From Vibrio hepatarius (lineage in GTDB: Bacteria > Pseudomonadota > Gammaproteobacteria > Enterobacterales > Vibrionaceae): 64,000 nucleotides of DNA. Positions 58,116 to 64,000 of this stretch are shown here, piece after piece. The stretch's first letter is position 1, and the number at the start of each line of letters is the position of its first letter. The notes beneath the pieces were generated by a model. It worked only from the letters and a program-made list of their open reading frames with translations, did not search any database and was not told the origin of the DNA. A program made the position numbers and the translations under genes. The stretch is taken from the NCBI RefSeq assembly GCF_011806575.1, contig NZ_JAATOO010000011.1, positions 62,001-126,000 of the forward strand. Direction: 5' to 3'.

Positions 58116-61100
58116 TTCGATTCTTCGCCAAACACCCAACCGCCGCCAACCTGCTGATGCTGTCGTTGCTGCTGTTGGGTATCACCACCTTACCCAACAT
58201 CAAGCGCGAAACGTTTCCCGAGTTTGACCCTCCTTACATCATGGCAGGCGTGGTTTATCCGGGCGCCTCTCCACAAGAAGTGGAAGAGAGCTTATGTGTA
58301 CGCATGGAAGACGCCGTCGACGGCCTTGCCAACATTGAAGAAACCCAATGTGAAGCGATTGAAGGCTCTGCACGTCTGATCCTTAAGCTAAATGAAAAAG
58401 CCGATATCGGCCGAATGTTGGTCGATGTACAGACACAAATCAATTCGATCAACGACTTCCCTAAAGAGATCGAATCACCAGTGGTTCAAGAACTCGACTG
58501 GAACGAACCCGTTGTTGACGTCGCCATCACCGCCGATACCACTTGGCCGGAGCTGAAAGCGTACTCAGAGCAACTTAAGCGCACATTGAAGCTCGATTAC
58601 GGAGTCTCACTTGTTAGCGTCGCGGGCTTTTCTGACCACCAATATCGTGTTGAGCTCGATACCCAGGCGATTCGTCAATTGGGCTTAAGTGTCGGTGATA
58701 TTGCTGAGCAAATCGGCCGTCAAAACGTCAAACTGCCGAGCGGTAACGTCGAGACACCGGATAAGAACTTTTTGATCCGTTTTGATGAGCGACGAGTAAC
58801 ACCGCAAGAACTTGAATCCATCGTGGTTGGCTCAGGTGAAAATGGCTCTATCATCCGCCTTAAGGACATCGCGAAAATCACTGACCGATTCGAGTTGGAC
58901 GAACAGAAAGTGCTGTTTGATGGCCACCCGTCTGCTCTACTTAAAATCAGCAAGAACAAAGAAGATGACGCGCTAAGAATCAAAGACCGTGTCGCACAGT
59001 TTGTTGAAGACCAACAAGCTATCGCGCCCGACGGTGTCAAACTCGAATTGACCAATGATCTCTCCTCTGTACTTTGGGACCGTTTGACCATGATGGTTCG
59101 TAACGGCTGGCAAGGTATTGTATTGGTGTTCGCTACCATGTGGCTGTTCTTCAGCTTGCGCTATTCGTTCTGGGTTGCGGCTGGTTTACCGGTTGCTTTC
59201 TTGGGCGGGTTGTTCTTGATGGCGCAACTGGGTTTGTCCATCAACATCATGTCTCTGGTCGGCTTATTGATGGCCATTGGTATCATGATGGACGATGCGA
59301 TCGTAATAGCGGAATCGATCGCCTCCCACCTCGACCGTGGCGAAGATATCGATAGTGCAGTGGTCAAAGGCGTAAAAAAAGTGCTCCCCGGCGTACTTTC
59401 ATCTTTCCTCACCACAGTGTGCATCTTCGGTAGCTTGCTGTTTCTTGAAGGGGAAATGGGTGCGGTGCTTAAAGCCGTTCCGCAAGTGCTGATCTTGGTA
59501 CTGACGCTCAGTTTGATTGAAGCGTTTCTTATCTTACCAAACCACTTATCGCATTCACTGCAGAAAGAAAAACAAGACAAGCCGCCAGCCAAGTTTAAGA
59601 AGAAGATTTTGGATGGGTTTGAGAACTTTAGAAATACCCGTCTTATCAACGCAGTAGAAAAAGTAGTGGAATACCGTTACGCGTTTTTGGGTTCAGTAGT
59701 CGCTGTACTGCTGATATCCATCGCTACCATCGTTGGCGGTATCCTTAAGTTTCAACCGTTTCCCGACTTAGACGGCGATATCGCCGAAGCGCGGATTATC
59801 CTGCCACCCGGCTCTTCGTTATCTCAGACAGAAGCGGTAGTCGATAAAATCGTAGCGTCGGCGCAAAAGTTGGCAGTGGAATGGAGTGAGAAAAACGAAA
59901 ATGGCACACCGTTGGTCGAGCATATCACTAGCCAATTCAATGCCAACGCAGACGCAAATGAATCAGGACCACACATTGCAACCGTGCGTTTAGACTTACT
60001 AGGTGCAGAAAGCCGCAATACCGTCATCGACGACTTTATCAACGCATGGCGCGACGATATTGGTGACCTGGCCGATCCAATTTCTCTGGTGTTTAAGCAA
60101 CCGACAATGGGCCCCGGTGGACGTGCAATTGAGATTCGCGCCAAGCACGACAATCTCGATGAGTTAAAAGCCGCGTCCATCGATATTCAGCAGTATCTGA
60201 AAAAGTTTGACGGCGTACACGGTGTGCTCGATGACATGCGTATGGGTAAAGAAGAAATTCTGGTCAAATTGCGTCCGGGCGCAGAAGCGTATGGCATCAA
60301 TGGTCAGTTGATCGCCGCCCAGCTTCGCGCCGCTTTCTTTGGCCAAACCGCCGATGAAATTCAGGTTGGGGTTGAGAATATCTCGATTGAAGTGCGCTTA
60401 GACAAAGCCCAAGCCGGTGATTTACAGCAGTTGGCTAATTTCCCGATCATTATGCCAAACGGCAGTCAGATCCCATTGGCGACGATGGCGACACTCGATT
60501 TCCAGCGTAATTACGTGCGTATTCAACGCATCGACGGCTTGAGAACCATCAGCGTATTTGGCGATACCGATAACACCAAAGCGAACTCGACAGCGATCAT
60601 TCGTCAGTTCCAGTTGGAAGAAGCGCCGAAGCTCGTCGCTAAGTATCCAGGTTTGCGTTTCGATTTCGAAGGTGAAGCAAAAGACGCAGCGGAAACTGGC
60701 GCATCAATGGGTAAGGGGTTCTTACTCGGCTTGTTCGGCGTCTTTGCCATTTTGAGTTACCAGTTCCGCAGTTATCTCGAACCGTTTGTGGTTATGCTCG
60801 CGATACCACTCGCCTTTATCGGTGTCGTTTGGGGGCATATATTGCTGGGTCACTCGCTGAGTATGCCGAGTATGATGGGCTTTGTTTCTTTGGCGGGGAT
60901 TGTGGTCAACGACTCCATTTTGCTGGTGCAATACATTCGCCACCACGTCGATGAAGGCGACAGCGTGCACGATTCAGTAGTCAAAGCGAGCCGCGAGCGT
61001 TTTCGCGCCGTGTTCCTGACCTCAATGACCACAGCGGCAGGTTTGTTGCCATTGCTGACTGAAACCAGCTTGCAAGCGCAAGTCATCCAGCCACTGGTGA

Positions 61101-61213
61101 TATCAATCGTATTTGGTATCTTTGCCTCAACTCTGCTGGTACTGTTTATGATTCCTGCCGCTTATGCGATTCTCGCCGACTTTGGCTTGGTCCATAAACA
61201 CGAAGAAATATAA
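58112..61213 (+). CDS. RND efflux pump inner-membrane subunit
   Basis: This 1033-residue proton-driven pump has the RND layout: TM1, large periplasmic loop, TM2-6, second loop, TM7-12. The proton-relay pair D394-D395 is in [13 protein letters not shown]. The AcrB K940 equivalent is replaced ([11 protein letters not shown]), placing it in a non-AcrB subfamily. Substrates unknown; drugs, detergents or fatty acids are usual. Coupled to the adaptor gene; dsdA follows 29 nt later without a terminator. Confidence 0.93.
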   Translation: MIRFFAKHPTAANLLMLSLLLLGITTLPNIKRETFPEFDPPYIMAGVVYPGASPQEVEESLCVRMEDAVDGLANIEETQCEAIEGSARLILKLNEKADIGRMLVDVQTQINSINDFPKEIESPVVQELDWNEPVVDVAITADTTWPELKAYSEQLKRTLKLDYGVSLVSVAGFSDHQYRVELDTQAIRQLGLSVGDIAEQIGRQNVKLPSGNVETPDKNFLIRFDERRVTPQELESIVVGSGENGSIIRLKDIAKITDRFELDEQKVLFDGHPSALLKISKNKEDDALRIKDRVAQFVEDQQAIAPDGVKLELTNDLSSVLWDRLTMMVRNGWQGIVLVFATMWLFFSLRYSFWVAAGLPVAFLGGLFLMAQLGLSINIMSLVGLLMAIGIMMDDAIVIAESIASHLDRGEDIDSAVVKGVKKVLPGVLSSFLTTVCIFGSLLFLEGEMGAVLKAVPQVLILVLTLSLIEAFLILPNHLSHSLQKEKQDKPPAKFKKKILDGFENFRNTRLINAVEKVVEYRYAFLGSVVAVLLISIATIVGGILKFQPFPDLDGDIAEARIILPPGSSLSQTEAVVDKIVASAQKLAVEWSEKNENGTPLVEHITSQFNANADANESGPHIATVRLDLLGAESRNTVIDDFINAWRDDIGDLADPISLVFKQPTMGPGGRAIEIRAKHDNLDELKAASIDIQQYLKKFDGVHGVLDDMRMGKEEILVKLRPGAEAYGINGQLIAAQLRAAFFGQTADEIQVGVENISIEVRLDKAQAGDLQQLANFPIIMPNGSQIPLATMATLDFQRNYVRIQRIDGLRTISVFGDTDNTKANSTAIIRQFQLEEAPKLVAKYPGLRFDFEGEAKDAAETGASMGKGFLLGLFGVFAILSYQFRSYLEPFVVMLAIPLAFIGVVWGHILLGHSLSMPSMMGFVSLAGIVVNDSILLVQYIRHHVDEGDSVHDSVVKASRERFRAVFLTSMTTAAGLLPLLTETSLQAQVIQPLVISIVFGIFASTLLVLFMIPAAYAILADFGLVHKHEEI

Positions 61214-61242
61214 AAGATAAAAATCAGCCCGTTAGGAACCCT

Positions 61243-62571
61243 ATGACGATTGATATTGAAACGCTTAGCCGCGACTTTCCACTAGTGAAACAACTGATTG
61301 AACTGGAAGAAGTCACCTGGTTTAACCCCAATGTGACCAGCTTAGAACAAGGCTTACCTTACGTGGGGTTGAACGCTAAAGACATTCAAGATGCGAGCGA
61401 TAGGCTCAGCCGCTTCGCTGTGTATTTGGTCAAAGCTTTTCCAGAGACTAAAGCCAGCAACGGCATTATTGAATCAGAGATCGCAGCAATTCCAGCAATG
61501 CAAACATGGCTGGAACAAGAATATCAAACCAAGATTCAAGGCAAGCTACTCTTGAAGAAAGACAGCCACTTGTCGATTTCTGGCTCAATTAAAGCCCGCG
61601 GCGGTATTTATGAAGTGCTGACCCACGCAGAGCAGTTAGCCATCAAAGCGGGTTTACTCTCAACCAGTGACGATTACAGCAAGTTATTCAGCGATCAGTT
61701 TCGCGACTTTTTCAAACAATACAGTATCGCGGTAGGCTCGACGGGGAACTTGGGTCTGTCGATTGGCATCATGAGCGCTAAACTCGGATTTTCGGTATCC
61801 GTTCACATGTCAGCGGATGCTCGTCAATGGAAGAAAGACAAACTGCGCTCCCACGGCGTTAATGTGGTCGAGTATCAACAAGATTACGGTGTCGCGGTTG
61901 AGCAAGGTCGAAAAGAAGCGGAACAAGACCCGAACTGCTTTTTTATTGATGATGAAAACTCGAAAACCTTGTTCCTCGGCTATTCGGTGGCTGGAGAACG
62001 AGTGAAACAGCAATTTGACCAACAAGGCATCCGTGTTGATGCAGAGCACCCTTTATTTGTCTATCTGCCTTGTGGCGTAGGCGGTGGTCCGGGAGGCGTT
62101 GCATTTGGTCTTAAAATGGCGTTTGGCGATCACGTGCACTGCATTTTCGCCGAACCGACTCATTCACCATGCATGCTACTCGGTGTGCATACCGGATTGC
62201 ACGACAACATCTCGGTACAAGATATCGGCATCGACAACATTACCGCAGCGGATGGTCTTGCGGTTGGTCGCGCGTCAGGCTTTGTTGGCCGAGCAATGGA
62301 ACGTTTACTCGATGGCTATTACACGCTCTCAGATGAGCACATGTACCGTTTACTCGGGCAGCTTAACCAAACCGAGGATATTCAGTTAGAACCGTCTGCA
62401 CTTGCTGGAATGCTTGGTCCAATATTGGTCAGTCAGAATCCAAGTTATTTGAATCGTATGAACATCAGCAAGCAAGCATTCAAACAGTCAACGCACCTAG
62501 TATGGGCAACAGGTGGCGGCATGGTTCCGGCACAAGAAATGGAAAGTTATCTAAACCAAGCCGCTGGTTAG
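61243..62571 (+). CDS. dsdA: D-serine dehydratase
   Basis: This 442-residue PLP enzyme deaminates D-serine to pyruvate and ammonia. PLP lysine K117 is in [11 protein letters not shown], the phosphate-binding loop is GSTGNLG (165-171) and the glycine-rich [10 protein letters not shown] follows. Length matches DsdA. No dsdC or D-serine permease is nearby. It is 29 nt behind the RND gene with AGGAA before the ATG, so it may be co-transcribed with the TetR-controlled pump, an unusual arrangement. Confidence 0.95.
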   Translation: MTIDIETLSRDFPLVKQLIELEEVTWFNPNVTSLEQGLPYVGLNAKDIQDASDRLSRFAVYLVKAFPETKASNGIIESEIAAIPAMQTWLEQEYQTKIQGKLLLKKDSHLSISGSIKARGGIYEVLTHAEQLAIKAGLLSTSDDYSKLFSDQFRDFFKQYSIAVGSTGNLGLSIGIMSAKLGFSVSVHMSADARQWKKDKLRSHGVNVVEYQQDYGVAVEQGRKEAEQDPNCFFIDDENSKTLFLGYSVAGERVKQQFDQQGIRVDAEHPLFVYLPCGVGGGPGGVAFGLKMAFGDHVHCIFAEPTHSPCMLLGVHTGLHDNISVQDIGIDNITAADGLAVGRASGFVGRAMERLLDGYYTLSDEHMYRLLGQLNQTEDIQLEPSALAGMLGPILVSQNPSYLNRMNISKQAFKQSTHLVWATGGGMVPAQEMESYLNQAAG

Positions 62572-62598
62572 ACTCTCAGTGTGATACGGCATCGAGAT

Positions 62599-62629
62599 AA
62601 AACGCCACTACGTTTTTAGTGGCGTTTTT
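62599..62629. terminator. Bidirectional terminator
   Basis: AAAACGCCACTA/TAGTGGCGTTTT with a CGTTTT loop and T5 tail. The cytochrome b stop codon lies at the loop-stem edge. Confidence 0.9.
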
Positions 62630-63131
62630 GTTTCCAAAGCATAGTGCGGATATAGCTATTTCCGGTCACTCGGCTCATCAGCGCAATGGCGGCAACGTGA
62701 ATACAGACACACGCGAAGGTTAGATTCGCCGCTAATTCATGAAACTCTTCGACCCAATCCTCGCCCCAAAACTGATCGGTTTCCATCAAATAACCCGACA
62801 GCCCTGTCATCAGCAGCCCAATCCACATGCACCAGATCATCACCGAACCCGCAGGGTTGTGACCAGTATGTTGGTCCTCTCTGGTCTCAAGTACCTGCTT
62901 TAAGTGCAGCAATGCCGAACGCGGAGAAGGTAGAAACGAAGACAGTCTCGCCGGCGGTGAAGCAATCATTCCCCACAACAAACGGATCACTACTAATCCA
63001 ACCACGCTGTATCCGACCCACTCATGGATATCGCTGCCCTCTTCGGTGACCAAGTAGTTAGCCAAAAACAGAGCAGCGACAGACCAGTGCGTCACACGCA
63101 CCAATCTGTCCCAAACAAAATGCTTAGTCAT
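62616..63131 (-). CDS. Cytochrome b561/Ni-Fe-hydrogenase-type membrane cytochrome b
   Basis: This 171-residue inner-membrane cytochrome has four hydrophobic helices and likely heme histidines in RVTHWSV, IHEWVGY, EFHELAA and CIHVAAI. It probably moves electrons between quinone or periplasmic partners. Its ATG lies inside the end of the PepSY gene (8-nt overlap), so the two are coupled. Confidence 0.85.
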   Translation of the reverse strand: MTKHFVWDRLVRVTHWSVAALFLANYLVTEEGSDIHEWVGYSVVGLVVIRLLWGMIASPPARLSSFLPSPRSALLHLKQVLETREDQHTGHNPAGSVMIWCMWIGLLMTGLSGYLMETDQFWGEDWVEEFHELAANLTFACVCIHVAAIALMSRVTGNSYIRTMLWKQKRH

Positions 63132-63405
63132 CTTTTTCCTCTTTCACGACTTTGAGGTTGGTTGGGTCATAATAGATTTCTACGCGTTTACCCTGAGCAT
63201 CTTTGCCATACAGCTCGTAGCAGCCCGTGTCTGTCGTTTTGAATTTTTTAATGCTGTAGCCTTGATCCATCACTTGCTGTTTGGCTTGTTCGAACGGGAT
63301 CCAAGCTTCTTTACTCGCTTTAGTACAAGTTGGGTCGGCGTACGCAGAAGTTGCAAACATACCCACTACTAACCCAGAAAGAACAAGTGCTTTGTTGATC
63401 GTCAT
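63124..63405 (-). CDS. Periplasmic PepSY-domain protein
   Basis: This 93-residue protein has a signal peptide (about 1-23, ending SAYA-D) and one PepSY domain (WIPFEQAKQQVMDQGYSIKKFK, GKRVEIYYDPTNLKVV). Two cysteines (PTC, GCYELYG) may form a disulfide. It pairs with the cytochrome b. PepSY-cytochrome b pairs are often controlled by QseBC/PmrAB-like systems, which fits the box upstream. Confidence 0.85.
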   Translation of the reverse strand: MTINKALVLSGLVVGMFATSAYADPTCTKASKEAWIPFEQAKQQVMDQGYSIKKFKTTDTGCYELYGKDAQGKRVEIYYDPTNLKVVKEEKDD

Positions 63406-63455
63406 GGTCTATCTCCATTGATGTTTGAATTCATAAACCACATTAATCAGTGAAT

Positions 63456-63472
63456 CTTAAGAAACCCTTAAG
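63456..63472 (-). promoter_or_regulatory. PmrA/QseB-like response-regulator box
   Basis: Two CTTAAG hexamers with a 5-nt spacer (CTTAAG-AAACC-CTTAAG) match the direct-repeat boxes of PmrA/QseB-type OmpR-family regulators. They lie 51-67 nt before the PepSY ATG. Confidence 0.6.
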
Positions 63473-63766
63473 AAAATTAAACTAATTGAATAATGCACCA
63501 AATGGCTTATCTGAACTCTCAACAATATCGCGCCTGAATCCACGCGAAAATTGCCACACCGCCCATCTCACGGGACCTCGAAATCACGTTCAACAATTTC
63601 TATCCTGACAACAAAAATGTTTTGCTTTCAAAAGCTCCATTGGGTGTTGCGCAAGAAAAATTATCCACTTAATATCGCCCTGCTTCTTGATGATAGCCAA
63701 TCCGAGTACATCACAGCGTGTTTTGTGGCAAGGCGATAGAGCAACTATCCAAGAGTGACTTTGACT

Positions 63767-63785
63767 GCGCAATTGCGCTTTTTTT
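63767..63785 (+). terminator. Short terminator-like hairpin in the decarboxylase leader
   Basis: GCGC-AATT-GCGC followed directly by T9. The stem is only 4 bp, so strength is doubtful; it may act as an attenuator. Confidence 0.35.
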
Positions 63786-63792
63786 GACGCTC

Positions 63793-63837
63793 CACTTTTC
63801 ATCATTACCTCACTGTACAAAGTGCGAATGAAAAGTG
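63793..63837 (+). promoter_or_regulatory. Stable leader hairpin before the decarboxylase gene
   Basis: A perfect 10-bp repeat CACTTTTCAT/ATGAAAAGTG encloses CACT-GTACAA-AGTG. It ends 23 nt before the ATG and 13 nt before GGAGG, so it could affect translation or mark a binding site. Confidence 0.45.
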
Positions 63838-63860
63838 CCTTTACACGTTGGAGGTTTTCT

Positions 63861-64000
63861 ATGGCTCACGCTCATTCTGTATTGGATTTTCAATCTTTTT
63901 CTTCTCAAACTCTGTCTGCTGCTGAAGTCTCTCTTATCGAGTCTTCTGTTGAACAGTTCGGTGCGCCATTACTGCTACTCGATTGCGACGTAATTCGCAG
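63861..64000 (+). CDS. Type III PLP-dependent decarboxylase, N-terminal fragment
   Basis: The frame from ATG 63861 runs off the window after 46 codons. GGAGG precedes it at 6 nt. The segment EQFGAPLLLLDCDVIRR matches the N-terminus of alanine-racemase-fold ornithine/lysine decarboxylases, where the barrel begins. Catalytic lysine lies outside the window, so the assignment rests on this short match. Confidence 0.55.
   Translation, partial: MAHAHSVLDFQSFSSQTLSAAEVSLIESSVEQFGAPLLLLDCDVIR

Larger units (their letters stand above)
63406..63860. other. 455-nt divergent intergenic region
   Basis: It holds the PmrA-like box (minus gene) and, for the plus gene, a short GCGC-AATT-GCGC hairpin with T7 (63767-63785) and a 10-bp hairpin (63793-63837). 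A 62-codon frame at 63551-63739 lacks a start signal and looks spurious. Confidence 0.45.

Noticed and set aside
63551..63739. 62-codon open frame starting with TTG before the decarboxylase gene
   Set aside because: No ribosome-binding site, basic random composition and location in a regulatory leader.

Overview
The gene content and order suggest a marine gamma-proteobacterium of the genus Vibrio. Indicators are the pepT, CNT transporter, kbl-tdh and zwf-pgl-gnd genes, small Vibrio-type hypothetical proteins, several chemoreceptors and four cyclic-di-GMP enzymes. Species and replicon cannot be fixed from the window. There is no rRNA, complete tRNA, CRISPR array, prophage or insertion sequence. 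Both window ends cut a gene: a giant DUF11-repeat surface protein on the left and a PLP-dependent decarboxylase on the right.

Left part (1-20 kb). A TTG-initiated exported DUF11-repeat protein comes first, then peptidase T and a CNT nucleoside transporter with a long structured leader. A small helical protein, a periplasmic alpha-carbonic anhydrase and a serine acetyltransferase plus VOC protein pair follow. A LysR regulator faces a beta-hydroxyacid dehydrogenase-aldehyde dehydrogenase operon. After that come a Cache-GGDEF cyclase, an exported alpha/beta hydrolase, the kbl-tdh threonine catabolic operon and a divergent LysR gene.

Middle part (20-47.8 kb). A PepSY membrane protein, a DUF2946 protein and cytochrome b562 form a metal or heme neighbourhood. 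Next are an exported SurE-like nucleotidase with an overlapping lipoprotein and a large Cache-GAF-HD-GYP protein. The zwf-pgl-gnd operon encodes the oxidative pentose phosphate steps. Two small candidate ORFs precede a PAS protein and CZB-chemoreceptor pair, then a second chemoreceptor. A sigma-54 activator lies divergent to an aldehyde dehydrogenase that has a recognisable -24/-12 promoter. A second HD-GYP protein, a TSUP permease, a DUF6279 lipoprotein and a Cache-GGDEF-EAL protein complete this part.

Right part (47.9-64 kb). The most unusual block is a BCCT transporter, a PhnR-like GntR regulator and a six-gene operon. The operon holds a binding protein, an alkaline-phosphatase-superfamily hydrolase, two permeases, an ATPase and a HAD-IB phosphatase. 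It resembles the phnSTUV 2-aminoethylphosphonate importer but lacks phnW and phnX, so it may import and dephosphorylate another organophosphorus compound. A candidate sRNA with its own terminator follows it. Then come a TetR-adaptor-RND pump operon running into dsdA (D-serine dehydratase) and a PepSY-cytochrome b pair behind a PmrA/QseB-like box. The last gene is the decarboxylase, preceded by a strong leader hairpin.

Functions are read from motifs and family memory; no database search was run.
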